A stretch of 32,525 bases of DNA from Streptosporangium minutum (GCF_002149035.1 NZ_NGFP01000075.1:1-32525), one strand, 5' to 3'. Positions 1 through 9,122 are shown, numbered from the stretch's first letter. Notes: generated by a model not told the origin, from the sequence alone. Made by a program: numbers and translations.

Positions 1-853
1 GCCCCCCACCTCGGCGCCGTCACCCCGGCCGTCGCCCGCGACCCGCGCCTGCCTGCCGGACGACCCTCGGCACTGCTACCGCGTCGTCCCCCCGCGCCTG
101 GCCGTGGACGAATCCCTGGACGGCGGCAGGAGCTGGAACACGGTGTGGGGAGTGTCCGAAGGGCGCGAGGGGGTGCTGCGACGGCATGACGACGACAACC
201 ACAAGTGGCCCTGGCAGGGCTCGACGGCCGTCGCCGTGCAGCTCGTGCCGGACGGCCACGTGGTGGTGGCGGCCAACGGCAACGACGGCATCGCCGTACG
301 GGACGCCCGGGGGGCCTGGCGGCGACTCGGCTTCTCGGATGAGGGTTTCTCCGCGGACACGGCGATCCCGCTCCGCTCGCCGAACGTCAATCTGACGACG
401 GAGTACCTCGTCGGCCTCTTCACCGGCCTGCTCGCTCTCATGGTCGGCCTGTCCGCGGCACGCCGTAACAGCCCACAGGTCAGCGCCCTGTCCGTGACCG
501 CGTACGTCCTCGCGCTGATCGGGTTCGCGGTCAGCGTCTCCTACCGCTCCAGCCTCCTCGCCCCGCTGTTGATCCTGTTCGGTCTCGCCTGCACCCTCAC
601 CGCGGTGGTCCTCACGGTGGCCGCGGCGGTCCGGGCGCGGGTATCCGCCCGGACCGCGCTCGCGCTGGCCGCCATCGTCGCCTGCACGTCGTCCTCGATC
701 TGTTGGATCTTCTCCGGCTGGGTCTCGGGCACCCCTGACGACTACTCGACGGCGGTGCTTTCGGCCTGGCTCGCCGGCGGCGCCGGGGTGGTCGCGTCCG
801 TCTTGGTCGGCTGGAGGGACGCGAGGAGCGCCCCCGGCGGACCCGCCGCGTGA
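1..853 (+). CDS. Membrane protein with an Asp-box-like motif, 5'-truncated
   Basis: The reading frame is open from the left edge (frame 2) to a TGA at 851-853, so the N-terminus lies outside the window. Near residue 36 of the visible part, S-L-D-G-G-R-S-W fits the Asp-box (BNR) pattern S/T-x-D-x-G-x-x-W that closes blades of sialidase-like beta-propellers, and the following hydrophilic stretch could be the last blade. The C-terminal half holds about four hydrophobic segments (roughly bases 410-480, 485-545, 550-630 and 655-835), so the protein is probably anchored in the membrane with an extracytoplasmic propeller. Function is unknown and I give no name. It ends 2 nt before a perfect 14-bp hairpin shared with convergent serS. 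Confidence 0.75.
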   Translation, partial: PPTSAPSPRPSPATRACLPDDPRHCYRVVPPRLAVDESLDGGRSWNTVWGVSEGREGVLRRHDDDNHKWPWQGSTAVAVQLVPDGHVVVAANGNDGIAVRDARGAWRRLGFSDEGFSADTAIPLRSPNVNLTTEYLVGLFTGLLALMVGLSAARRNSPQVSALSVTAYVLALIGFAVSVSYRSSLLAPLLILFGLACTLTAVVLTVAAAVRARVSARTALALAAIVACTSSSICWIFSGWVSGTPDDYSTAVLSAWLAGGAGVVASVLVGWRDARSAPGGPAA

Positions 854-855
854 AA

Positions 856-894
856 GGCGCAGGCCCCCACCGGACTCCGATGGGGGCCTGCGCC
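856..894. terminator. Bidirectional intrinsic terminator (perfect 14-bp stem)
   Basis: Arms at 856-869 and 881-894 are exact reverse complements, with an 11-nt loop. The hairpin sits exactly between the stop of the upstream membrane-protein gene and the stop of convergent serS. There is no T-tract, which is common for high-GC actinobacterial terminators. Confidence 0.85.
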
Positions 895-903
895 GCAGGA
901 CGC

Positions 904-2166
904 CTACTTGACGGGTTCGAGGACGTCGAGCCCGACGTAGGGGCGCAGGGCCTTGGGGACCACGACGGAGCCGTCGGCCTGCTGGTGGTTCTCCAGGATG
1001 GCCACGATCCAGCGGGTGGTGGCCAGGGTGCCGTTCAGCGTGGCCGCGTGCTGGGGCTTGCCGTCCTTGTCGCGGTAACGCACGGCCAGGCGGCGGGCCT
1101 GGAAGTCGGTGCAGTTGGAGGTCGAGGTGAGCTCGCGGTAGCGGCCCTGGGTGGGGACCCACGCCTCGCAGTCGAACTTCCGCGCCGCGCTCGTGCCCAG
1201 GTCGCCCGCGGCGGTGTCGATGATGCGGTAGGGCACCTCGATCTTGGCGAGCATCTCCTTCTCCCAGGAGAGCAGGCGCTGGTGCTCCTCTCTCGCGTCC
1301 TCGGGACGGCAGTAGGAGAACATCTCGATCTTGTCGAACTGGTGGACGCGGATGATGCCCCGGGTGTCCTTGCCGTAGGAGCCGGCCTCGCGGCGGAAGC
1401 ACGAGGACCATCCGGCGTAACGGTGGGGCAGCGCGGCGCCGTCGAGGATCTCGTCGGCGTGGTAGGCCGCCATGGGCACCTCGCTGGTGCCGACCAGGAA
1501 CAGGTCCTCGTCGGCCAGGTGGTAGACCTCGCTGGCGTGGGCGCCGAGGAAGCCGGTGCCCTGCATCGTCTCGGGCTTGACCAGAACCGGCGGGATCATC
1601 GGGACGAATCCCGCCTCGATCGCCTGCTGCATGGCCATGTTGAGCAGCCCGAGCTGGAGCCGCGCGCCGACGCCCTTGAGGAAGAAGAACCGCGAGCCGG
1701 AGACCTTCGCGCCGCGCTCCATGTCGATCGCGCCGAGCAGCTCGCCGAGCTCCAGGTGGTCCTTGGGCTCGAAGTCGAAGGTCGGCTTCTCGCCGATCTC
1801 CTCCAGCACCACGTAGTCGTCCTCGCCGCCCGCCGGAGTCCCCTCCTCCACGAGGTTGGGGATCGTGTAGAGCAGGTCGTCGAGCTCCCCGGCCAGCTTC
1901 TCGGCCTCGGCCTCGGCCGACTTGACCTGCGCCGCGAGATCCTTGGCCCGGTCGAGGAGGGCGGTCTTCTCCTCGCCGGAGGCGCGGGAGACCGACTTGC
2001 CGATGCTCTTCTGCTCGGCGCGCAGCGTCTCGAACCGGTTCAGCGCGCCGCGCCGGCGGCTGTCGAGGTCGAGCAGCGTTTCGACGACGGAGTCGTCCTC
2101 ACCGCGGGCACGCTGCGACGCCCGTAGCCGGTCGGGATCCTCACGAAGGGTACGCAGGTCAATCAC
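904..2166 (-). CDS. serS: Seryl-tRNA synthetase
   Basis: Charges tRNA-Ser with serine in the cytosol; class II aminoacyl-tRNA synthetase, 420 aa, normal for the family. The N-terminal ~110 residues are a charged helical hairpin (tRNA-binding coiled-coil arm). The catalytic core has the T-S-E-V-P loop near residue 225, motif 2 (F-R-R-E-A-G-S) near residue 255, and a motif 3 region ending in A-I-L-E-N-H-Q near residue 390. The start is GTG (2164-2166) and has no obvious Shine-Dalgarno. A TAGCCT box ends 6 nt upstream, suggesting a leaderless mRNA. It follows pheA on the same strand after a 128-bp gap that contains a hairpin, so it is probably its own transcription unit. Confidence 0.97.
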   Translation of the reverse strand: MIDLRTLREDPDRLRASQRARGEDDSVVETLLDLDSRRRGALNRFETLRAEQKSIGKSVSRASGEEKTALLDRAKDLAAQVKSAEAEAEKLAGELDDLLYTIPNLVEEGTPAGGEDDYVVLEEIGEKPTFDFEPKDHLELGELLGAIDMERGAKVSGSRFFFLKGVGARLQLGLLNMAMQQAIEAGFVPMIPPVLVKPETMQGTGFLGAHASEVYHLADEDLFLVGTSEVPMAAYHADEILDGAALPHRYAGWSSCFRREAGSYGKDTRGIIRVHQFDKIEMFSYCRPEDAREEHQRLLSWEKEMLAKIEVPYRIIDTAAGDLGTSAARKFDCEAWVPTQGRYRELTSTSNCTDFQARRLAVRYRDKDGKPQHAATLNGTLATTRWIVAILENHQQADGSVVVPKALRPYVGLDVLEPVK

Positions 2167-2172
2167 AGATCA

Positions 2173-2178
2173 AGGCTA
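2173..2178 (-). promoter_or_regulatory. Putative -10 box of serS, leaderless arrangement
   Basis: TAGCCT (TANNNT) on the minus strand, followed by exactly 6 nt and then the GTG start of serS. The same box and spacing precede pheA. No convincing -35 is seen. Confidence 0.5.
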
Positions 2179-2212
2179 CCGATGCGAGGCTTGAGCTCGC
2201 GCCCATATTCCG

Positions 2213-2240
2213 CCTCGGCCGGGGCGCCCGCCGGCCGAGG
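2213..2240 (-). terminator. Hairpin between pheA and serS
   Basis: Perfect 10-bp stem (arms 2213-2222 and 2231-2240) with an 8-nt loop, about 55 bp beyond the pheA stop. It probably terminates or attenuates pheA transcription before serS. No T-tract follows. Confidence 0.6.
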
Positions 2241-2294
2241 ACCGGCGACACGCCCGCCGAAGCCCCTGTCGCGCCGCCGCGGGGACCCGCCCGA

Positions 2295-3215
2295 TCAGAC
2301 CTGGCCGGTGCGGATCCTGGAGAGCCAGCCCGTGGCCTCGGCGAAGTCGCCATTGGCCGTACCGCGCTTGACCTGCGGCGACAGGCCGTCGGCGCGTGGG
2401 TAGCTGCCGAGGAAGCGCACGTCGGCGCAGATCCGGTGGAGACCGGAGACCGCCTCGCCGACCCTGGCGTCCGCCACATGGCCCTCGAAGTCGAAGTGGA
2501 AGAAATAACGGCCGATCCCGTCGCCGGTGGGCCGCGACTCGATCCGGGTCAGGTTGACCCCGCGCACGGAGAACTCGGTGAGCATCTCCAGCAGCGCGCC
2601 CGGGTGGTCGTCGGTGAGGAAGGCGACCAGGGTGGTGCGGTCGGAGCCGGTGGGCTCGGGCAGCGGACCGGGGCGGGACACGCGGACGAAGCGGGTCACG
2701 GTGTCGGAGCGGTCGCCGATGCCGGTGGCCAGCTCGACCAGCCCGTAGTGCTCTCCGGCGATGCGCGCGGCGACGGCGGCGTCGTACGGCGAGCCGGGGA
2801 GGGCGACCTCCTGGGCGGCCGCCGCGGTCGACGGGGCCGCGACCACCACGGCGTCGGGCAGCTCGCGGGCGATGAAGGCGCGGCACTGGGTGATGGCCGC
2901 CGGATGGGTGAAGACCCGCTTGATGCGGCCGATCCCGGTGCCGGGCCGCGCCAGGAGCGAGAACTCGACGGGGAGCAGCAGCTCGGCGGTGATGAGCAGC
3001 GGCTCTCCCCAGGCGAACTCGTCCAGGGTCGTGGTGATGGCGCCTTCGAGCGAGTTCTCCAGGGGCACGACGGCGCCGTCGGCCTCACCCCGCCGGGCGG
3101 CGTCCAGCGCCGCGCTGACGTTCGCGCGCGGCAGGCGCTCGGCTTGCGGTGCCAGGATCCGCAGGGCCTCTTCGGTGAAGGTGCCCTCCGGTCCCAGATA
3201 GGCGAGTTTGGGCAT
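2295..3215 (-). CDS. pheA: Prephenate dehydratase
   Basis: Converts prephenate to phenylpyruvate in phenylalanine synthesis; 306 aa, the usual length of a monofunctional actinobacterial enzyme. The N-terminus (L-G-P-E-G-T-F-T-E-E-A) is the typical family start. The catalytic T-R-F motif lies in S-D-T-V-T-R-F near residue 172. A C-terminal ACT domain (about 195-270) carries the E-S-R-P phenylalanine-binding motif near residue 227, so feedback control by Phe is expected. The ATG at 3213-3215 has no clear Shine-Dalgarno but has TAGCCT 6 nt upstream, as in serS. Confidence 0.96.
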   Translation of the reverse strand: MPKLAYLGPEGTFTEEALRILAPQAERLPRANVSAALDAARRGEADGAVVPLENSLEGAITTTLDEFAWGEPLLITAELLLPVEFSLLARPGTGIGRIKRVFTHPAAITQCRAFIARELPDAVVVAAPSTAAAAQEVALPGSPYDAAVAARIAGEHYGLVELATGIGDRSDTVTRFVRVSRPGPLPEPTGSDRTTLVAFLTDDHPGALLEMLTEFSVRGVNLTRIESRPTGDGIGRYFFHFDFEGHVADARVGEAVSGLHRICADVRFLGSYPRADGLSPQVKRGTANGDFAEATGWLSRIRTGQV

Positions 3216-3221
3216 GACACC

Positions 3222-3227
3222 AGGCTA
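3222..3227 (-). promoter_or_regulatory. Putative -10 box of pheA, leaderless arrangement
   Basis: TAGCCT on the minus strand, 6 nt (GGTGTC) before the ATG. It is identical in box and spacing to the element in front of serS. Confidence 0.5.
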
Positions 3228-3428
3228 TCCGGCGCCCATCCGAAAGTGCGCGTAAAGTCGCACATTCGCGCAGCTCACCTCCGCCCGCACACGGCCCGCG
3301 CTCGCCGGCGGTCTGCCCGCGCCGCGCGCCTGCCCCAGCGCCGGAGCACCGATCACGACGCCGGAGACCCCGGCCACGACCCCTACGACGATCCCCATGG
3401 GCACGAACACGGCACCCGGAGTAATCAC
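3225..3428 (-). CDS. Doubtful small membrane ORF (67 aa)
   Basis: An ORF that fills the gap between the GT87-like gene (stop at 3433) and pheA. Its first ~30 residues form one plausible hydrophobic helix; the remainder is Arg/Ala-rich with no recognisable domain. It starts 4 nt after the upstream stop, which suits coupling, but its stop codon coincides with the proposed pheA -10 box. It may simply be open by chance in GC-rich DNA. I assign no function. Confidence 0.22.
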   Translation of the reverse strand: MITPGAVFVPMGIVVGVVAGVSGVVIGAPALGQARGAGRPPASAGRVRAEVSCANVRLYAHFRMGAG

Positions 3429-3432
3429 CGGG

Positions 3433-4767
3433 TCAGGGGAGTGTCCGGAAAACCTCTCGCCGCCTCGGCAGCCACACCCCGAGCAGCCAGACCAGCGCCA
3501 GCGCGCCCAGCCCGAACCCGTTCTGGACGATCTTGCCCAGCACCGGGCTGAGCACCGGGATCTCCGCCGCCTTGATCGTCACTCCCCACCAGGGGATCGG
3601 CATCACGTAGTAGAGCCAGACACCGGCCGCCACCCGGACCCGCACCGGGTCGCGCCCGTCGCCGGCCAGCGCGCCGAGGACCACGACCACCCAGGCCAGG
3701 TGGTGGATCCAGGCCACCGGCGACAGCAGCACGGCCATCAGGCCGACCAGCGCGACCCCGGTCACCGCGTGCCCGTCGAGCAGCGCCCTGCGCGCGTGGC
3801 GGAAGCCGTACCAGGCGACCACCGCGACCAGCGCCGCCCAGAGCAGGCCGGTCAGCCAGTCGGGCAGGTAGAGCCGGATGAGCATGCCGCGCATCGACTG
3901 GTTGGTGGTCGCCGCGTTGGCGCCGAGCCGTTCGGGGTCGAGCAGCGCGTGGAACCAGAACTCCGCGGCGTCGGCGGGGATCACCAGGAAGGGCAGCAGG
4001 GTGAGCAGCGCGGCGGTGAAGGCGGCCATGAAGAAGGCCCTGCGCTGCTCCTGCCGCGCGCCCGGGCCGAAGCCGGTGATGAGCAGGTAGATCAGGAACA
4101 CGCCGGGGGTGAGCTTGACGGCGGTGGCCAGGCCGATCAGCATGCCGCGCGGCCACACGGGGCGCCGGGCCACGCAGTCGGCCAGGCAGAGCGCGACCAG
4201 CAGGATGTCCACCTGGCCGAAGCGGACCTGGTCCCTGATCGGCATCAGGTAGGTGCAGGCGACCATCAGGAGCGCGAAGGCCATCGGAAGGCCGGCGCCG
4301 CCCGCCCGGCCCGGCGCGTCATCCCGGTCCCGCGCCGCCCGCCGGCCCGGCACCGCGCGGCCCAGCACCGCACGGCCCAGCACCTCGCGGTACGGCACGG
4401 CGGGGCCCAGCAGGGCGCGGAAGCCGTACCCGACGCTGACCGCCAGCGTCACGAAGACGAGGGCCGTCCACGCCCACTGCGCCGCGGGCCACGACATCGC
4501 GGCCAGCGGGGTGGCCAGCAGCGCCGCGATCGGCGGGTAGGTGAACGGCAGCAGTTGCGGCGCGGGCGTCACGAAGTCGTAGACCGGCCGCCCCTCCAGG
4601 ATCGCCTGACCGCCGGTACGGTACACATCCAGGTCGACCAGGCGCTGGTCGTCGACGTTGCCGAGCCACTGGATCACCAGCGGGGCCACCGCCACCACGA
4701 TGAGCAGCAGTGCGAGCGGCCACCCCCACAGGGGCCGCTCCGTCGTGGTCGCCTCGCCAGTCGTCAC
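3433..4767 (-). CDS. GT87-type polyprenol-phosphate-mannose-dependent mannosyltransferase
   Basis: A 444-aa polytopic GT-C-fold protein resembling the DUF2029/GT87 family (alpha-1,2-mannosyltransferases such as PimE and Rv2181 in mycobacteria), which transfer mannose from polyprenyl-phosphate-mannose to lipoglycans on the outer face of the membrane. Support: about ten hydrophobic helices, an acidic loop after TM1 with D-L-D-V-Y-R-T-G-G, the following F-T-Y-P-P motif near residue 75, and G-Q-V-D-I-L-L plus K-L-T-P-G further on, all typical of GT87. A low-complexity loop near residues 130-160 is expanded by a 15-bp tandem repeat. Start GTG (4765-4767); a TAACCT box lies 8 nt upstream. Exact acceptor unknown. 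Confidence 0.85.
   Translation of the reverse strand: MTTGEATTTERPLWGWPLALLLIVVAVAPLVIQWLGNVDDQRLVDLDVYRTGGQAILEGRPVYDFVTPAPQLLPFTYPPIAALLATPLAAMSWPAAQWAWTALVFVTLAVSVGYGFRALLGPAVPYREVLGRAVLGRAVPGRRAARDRDDAPGRAGGAGLPMAFALLMVACTYLMPIRDQVRFGQVDILLVALCLADCVARRPVWPRGMLIGLATAVKLTPGVFLIYLLITGFGPGARQEQRRAFFMAAFTAALLTLLPFLVIPADAAEFWFHALLDPERLGANAATTNQSMRGMLIRLYLPDWLTGLLWAALVAVVAWYGFRHARRALLDGHAVTGVALVGLMAVLLSPVAWIHHLAWVVVVLGALAGDGRDPVRVRVAAGVWLYYVMPIPWWGVTIKAAEIPVLSPVLGKIVQNGFGLGALALVWLLGVWLPRRREVFRTLP
4355..4384. repeat. 15-bp tandem duplication inside the GT87 gene
   Basis: Two adjacent 15-bp units (4355-4369 and 4370-4384) differ at one base and encode the duplicated V-L-G-R-A in a cytoplasmic or periplasmic loop. 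It is in frame, so it lengthens the loop without breaking the gene. Confidence 0.6.
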
Positions 4768-4823
4768 GACCAGGCAGGTTACCGTGGGCCTGAAGGAAAG
4801 CGGCCGCCAGCAGGCACGGATAC

Positions 4824-7042
4824 GGGGGAACCGGATGGGCTCAGCACACGATGGCAGGTCACGGCGCGCCCGCCACCGGGCGGTCTGCGTGCTCCTGGCC
4901 GCCGTGCTCCTGGCCCTCTCCTACGCCGGTACGGCCGCCGCCTCGGCCCGGTCGCTCCCCGCCAGGGTCGTGGTGGTCGGGGTGCCGGGGCTGCAGTGGA
5001 GCGACCTGGACCGGGACCGGACGCCGAGCCTGTGGAAGCTCGTCGAGGGGGGCGGGGCCGCGTCGCTGTCCACCCGGGCGGTGCCGCTGCCCGATCGGGG
5101 CGTCACCTGCGAGGTCGCGGGTTGGCTGACCGTCTCCGCCGGGCAGCGGGCGGGAGCTCCCGGGACGGACTGCGCGCCGCCCGTGCCGCCGCTTCCGGCG
5201 CCGGACGGCGGGGCGAGCGTGCCTGACTGGTCCGGGTTGGTGACCTACAACGCCGAGGAGACCTCCTACAAGCCCGCGCTGGGGCTGCTCGGCCAGCTCG
5301 TGGCGGACGCCGGGGGGAAGGTGGCGGCGGCCGGACCGGGGGCCGCACTCGGCGCCGCAGACAGGTCCGGAAAAGTCGGGAAATATGCGGCGACCATCGA
5401 CGGGCTCGGCGACCTGGCGCCGTACCGGCTGGTCGTGGTGGAGGCCGCCGATCTCGCACGGGCCGGGACGGGCCGTGACGGCGGTCCGGCCCCGGCGGGC
5501 GGGCAGGACAGGCAGGCCGCGGTGGCGGGCGCCGACCGCCAGGTGGGCGCGGTCCTCGACCGGCTCCCGCCGGAGACCACGGTCCTGCTCGGCGGCCTGT
5601 CCGACACCTCGGCGGCCCCTCACCTGCACGTGGCCGTCGCCCGGGGCCCGTCCCCCGACGGGGGGCCGTACCCGCACGGCTACCTGACCACCACCTCCAC
5701 CCGCCAGGACGGGCTGGTCACCAACACCGACCTGACCGCCACCGTGATCGCCCTGCTCGGCCTGGAGACCCCGAACGGCGTCGTGGGCCACGCCTGGCGG
5801 AGTGCCGGGCCGAGCGGGGAGCCGGCCGCCGCCATGGTGCGCGACCTCGCCGGCGAGGACCTCGCCAGCCAGGTGTTGCGCAAGGTGCGGGGGCCGTTCT
5901 TCACGGTGTTCGTGGCGGTGCAGATCCTGTTCTACCTGCTGGCGGCGGTCGCGATCCGGCGGGGCTGGGGCGGTTCCCGGGCGCTGACGGCCACCCGGGC
6001 CGTCGCGGTGGTCAGCGGCGCGATCGCGATCGCGACCTTCCTGGCCCAGCTCGTGCCCTGGTGGAGCCTGCCCGCCCCGATGGCCGCGGTGATCCTGACC
6101 ATCACCGGCATCGCCTGCGCGATCGCCGGGATCGCCTTCGCCGGGCCGTGGCGGGCGCACGTGCTCGGCCCGCTGACCGTGGTCGCCGGGATCACCTCGC
6201 TGGCCCTGCTGGCCGACGTGATGACCGGCTCCAGGCTCCAGGTGAACGCGGTCACCGGCTACGAGCCCGTCACCGGCGGGCGCTTCTACGGCTTCAGCAA
6301 CATCGCCTTCGCCGTCTACTCCGCCGGGACGATCCTGGCCCTGGCCGGGATCGCCCAGTGGCTGATCTCCCGGGGGCGGCGCACGCTCGCGCTGGCGGTC
6401 TGCGCGGCCTACGGGCTGTTCGCGGTGTTCGCCGACGGCTGGCCGGCGTGGGGCGCCGACTTCGGCGGGGTTCCGGCGTTCCTGGCCGGGGTGGCCGTCT
6501 TCCTGATCCTGCTGTCCGGCAGCCGGGTCTCACCGGTCAAGCTCGGCCTGATCGGCCTGGCCGGCGTCCTGCTCATCGGGGCGATCGCGGTGGCCGACTG
6601 GCTCAAGCCCGCCGCGCAACGCACCCACCTGGGCTCCTTCGTCCAGCAGGTGCTGGACGGCGAGGCCTGGACCGTCATCGGGCGCAAGCTCGGCGCGATG
6701 GTCGGGGTCACGGTCGGCAACTGGTCGCTGACCCTGCTGTCGCTGGTCGCACTGGCGTTCCTCTTCCTGGTGCTGGACCGGCCGTCCCGGTGGGGCGCCT
6801 CCGCCCTGGGCCGGGCCTACCTGCTCGCCCCCGCGCTGCGCGCCGGACTGATCGGCGCGCTGGTCTGCGCGCTGATCGGGTTCCTGATGAACGACTCGGG
6901 CATCGCGATCCCCGCGATGGCGCTCACGGTGGCGGTGCCGCTGACGCTGGCCGCCTGCGTGCGCGCGCTCCAGCTCTCGCCGCCCACCACGCCAGAACGA
7001 GCGTCAGCGCCAGCAGGGACCACGGCACCACCCGCTCTCTGA
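4824..7042 (+). CDS. Alkaline-phosphatase-like polytopic membrane protein
   Basis: The coding part runs from ATG 4835 (735 aa); the span given here includes its Shine-Dalgarno GGGGGAA at 4824-4830. An N-terminal signal/anchor helix (about residues 18-38) is followed by an extracytoplasmic domain of ~310 residues resembling the alkaline-phosphatase/sulfatase fold (V-V-V-G-V-P-G-L near residue 48, P-S-L-W-K-L-V). The rest is about ten transmembrane helices with a striking G-R-F-Y-G-F-S-N motif near residue 480. Proteins with this layout recur in actinobacteria as uncharacterised membrane proteins. The canonical metal-binding Asp/His set is not obvious, so catalysis is uncertain. The frame stays open upstream to 4658, but those codons lie in the divergent GT87 gene. 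The 3' end overlaps the convergent gene by 119 bp. Confidence 0.85.
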
Positions 7043-8402
7043 CGACGGTCCTCAGCCAGAGCAGGTCCTCGGGTCGCATGGCCTCCCTGGCCGGCAGGTA
7101 CCCCAGGGAGAGGATCACCACTCTGGCCACCATGAAGCTCTCCAGCGCGGGCCAGGAGGCCATGGCCAGCAGCGCGAAGGCCAGCCCGTCGTACCAGGGC
7201 AGCGCGTACGGCGCGGCGAACAGCCAGGCGGCCACCATCACCGCGGCGATCACCGGAGCCGTGTCCCGGGGCGCGGCCCGCAGCATCAGCCAGGCCAGGA
7301 CCGCCAGCAGGAGCAGCGAACCGGCCTGGATCCAGGCCGAGTACGCGCCGGGCCCGAACGCCTCCTGGAGCCCGGTCTTGACGAGGTGCCACGGCGTGCC
7401 GAACGAGACCTTCCTGCTGGCCGCGCCGACCTGGTCGAGGACGTGCGGGCCGGCGAGGCCGTAGATCACCAGCACGGTGGCCGTGGCGGTGCCCGCCACG
7501 ACGGCGAGCCTGCCGGGCGAGCGGCGCAGCTCCCAGGCCGGGCCCAGCGCGACCAGCCCGGCGTTGAGCTTGACCCCGATCCCCACCCCGAGCAGCAGCC
7601 CGGACCCCGCGCCACGGGCCATGAACGCCGCGACCATGCAGGCGACCGCCAGGGTGTCCACGTGCATCCCGGCGGCCAGGTGGTAGATCATCAGCGGGTT
7701 GACCGCCCACAGGAGCGCCGCCCGCCGCTGCAGGTCCGCGTCGCCCCTGGTGAACCGGTGCAGCAGCAGCGCGGTCGCGATGAACGCCGCCGCGTTGAAC
7801 GCCGCCATCACGAACACCGTCAGCCGCACCGAGTCACCCCCGGCGAGACTCGCCAGCGCCTGTACGGCGGTCGCCACCGGGCCGTAGACGCTCGTCACGC
7901 CGGTCCACTCCTCCACCGCGCCGGTGACGGGGTCGCCGGGCAGCATGGCGGGGGTGACGGCGTAGGGGTCCAGGCCGAGCGTGACCAGGCGGCCGTAGGC
8001 GGCGTAGTTGAGGTGGTCGGCCGAGCCCGACGGCGGCAGGAGGGCCGCCAGCGCGGCGGCCACGCAGCCGGCCGCCAGCAGCAGGCGCGGATCCGGCCCC
8101 CACCGGGACCGCAGGGCGACGGCGAGCCCGAGCCCGCCCAGCACGATCGCCGCCGCGGCCATGGCGATCACCAGATGGCCGTCGGGGCGCAGATCCAGGG
8201 AGTAGGGCGGCTGCCAGGAGGGGCCGGGCAGCCGGGGCACCATGGCCGAGGGGCCCAGCAGCCCGATCAGGAGCGTCAGCGTGACCGACAGCCCGACGGC
8301 CGCGAACGCGGCGGCGCCGAGCCCCCGCGGCACGCCGGATACGGGAACCCGCCTCTCATCGACAACCAACGGAACCCGAGTCACCCGCAAATTCCAGCAC
8401 AT
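6924..8402 (-). CDS. GT-C-type polytopic glycosyltransferase, probable mannosyltransferase
   Basis: A 492-aa protein with about 12 hydrophobic helices, similar in layout to the MptA/MptB group of polyprenyl-phosphate-mannose-using alpha-1,6-mannosyltransferases. Visible features: the S-A-D-H-L-N-Y-A-A-Y-G-R segment near residue 130, L-D-P-Y-A-V-T-P, Y-G-P-V (near 170) and H-V-D-T-L-A-V (near 250), all conserved-looking loop motifs of this superfamily. It lies 39 bp downstream of a GT2 gene in the same operon, a pairing that suggests the GT2 makes or uses the lipid-linked sugar. ATG at 8400-8402 is chosen; GTG 8381 is an alternative. The last helix and Arg/Pro-rich tail are encoded opposite the 3' end of the convergent gene. 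Confidence 0.85.
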   Translation of the reverse strand: MCWNLRVTRVPLVVDERRVPVSGVPRGLGAAAFAAVGLSVTLTLLIGLLGPSAMVPRLPGPSWQPPYSLDLRPDGHLVIAMAAAAIVLGGLGLAVALRSRWGPDPRLLLAAGCVAAALAALLPPSGSADHLNYAAYGRLVTLGLDPYAVTPAMLPGDPVTGAVEEWTGVTSVYGPVATAVQALASLAGGDSVRLTVFVMAAFNAAAFIATALLLHRFTRGDADLQRRAALLWAVNPLMIYHLAAGMHVDTLAVACMVAAFMARGAGSGLLLGVGIGVKLNAGLVALGPAWELRRSPGRLAVVAGTATATVLVIYGLAGPHVLDQVGAASRKVSFGTPWHLVKTGLQEAFGPGAYSAWIQAGSLLLLAVLAWLMLRAAPRDTAPVIAAVMVAAWLFAAPYALPWYDGLAFALLAMASWPALESFMVARVVILSLGYLPAREAMRPEDLLWLRTVVRERVVPWSLLALTLVLAWWAARAGARARRRPASAAPPP

Positions 8403-8441
8403 CCGGCACAGTGCCCGGCGCGGCGCGACCGGGAGGAGCGC

Positions 8442-9122
8442 CTACCGGCGGGCCAGCAGGGCCCGTGCGACGTCACGGAACTGCCTGGCCCGGTGGAGCT
8501 GGGCCTTCCAGTCGGTGCCGGTGGCCCGGTGGGACATCTCCACCTCGACCTCCCGCACGCGGAACCCCCTGCGGAGCAGGTCGATCGTGAGAGCGGTCTC
8601 CACGCCGAAGCCGTGGGCCAGGGGCCTGGCCGCCTCGAACGCGGCCCTGGTCAGACAGCGCTGGCCGTTGAGCGGCTGGGCGGGCGTCCATCCGGTCGCG
8701 CGCTCGATGCCCTCTCGTGCGAGCTTCACCACGAGCCCGTGACCGCCCAGCTTCACGCGGGTGACGAACACGGCGATGGTCATGTCGGCCTCACCTGCCA
8801 TGACCGGTTTGATCAGGGGCGCGGCCGCGTGCGCGCTCTCGCCCAGATCGGCGTCGAGGAACAGCAGGTGCCGAGGCTCCTCGCCGTCGAACAGGCGCAC
8901 GGCCTCGGCGCCGCTCTCCATGGCGGCGGCCTTGCCCCGGTTACGGCTGTGCCGCACGACACGGGCCCCGGCGGCCTTGGCCACCCGGCCCGTCTGGTCC
9001 GTCGATCCGTCGTCCACGACCATGACGAGATCCACACCGGAGAGCGCCAGGGCCGCGGCCACGGTGGCGCCTATCCGGTCGGCCTCATCCTTGGCGGGGA
9101 TGATCACCGCTGTTCCGGTCAT
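8442..9122 (-). CDS. Glycosyltransferase family 2 protein
   Basis: A 226-aa cytosolic GT-A-fold enzyme using a nucleotide-sugar donor. N-terminal V-I-I-P-A-K-D-E, V-V-D-D-G-S-T-D near residue 36, and the D-A-D-L metal-binding (DXD-type) motif near residue 91 are all intact. N-R-G-K-A-A-A-M and the later G-F-G-V-E-T-A-L-T-I-D resemble polyprenyl-phosphate glycosyltransferases and GpgS-like enzymes. There is no membrane segment. The ATG overlaps the TGA of the STAS gene (ATGA, 9119-9122), indicating translational coupling. The substrate cannot be told from sequence; a lipid-phosphate acceptor feeding the downstream GT-C enzyme is inference. Confidence 0.88.
   Translation of the reverse strand: MTGTAVIIPAKDEADRIGATVAAALALSGVDLVMVVDDGSTDQTGRVAKAAGARVVRHSRNRGKAAAMESGAEAVRLFDGEEPRHLLFLDADLGESAHAAAPLIKPVMAGEADMTIAVFVTRVKLGGHGLVVKLAREGIERATGWTPAQPLNGQRCLTRAAFEAARPLAHGFGVETALTIDLLRRGFRVREVEVEMSHRATGTDWKAQLHRARQFRDVARALLARR

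Noticed and set aside
20-1411. 463-aa minus-strand ORF over the first gene and serS
   Set aside because: Arg/Pro/Gly-rich antisense frame crossing two well-supported genes and their terminator.
2176-2886. 236-aa minus-strand ORF over pheA
   Set aside because: Arg-rich shadow of pheA in another frame.
3397-5226. 609-aa plus-strand ORF opposite the GT87 gene
   Set aside because: Low-complexity His/Gln/Arg/Pro composition typical of antisense frames in GC-rich DNA; the opposite strand encodes a recognisable membrane enzyme.
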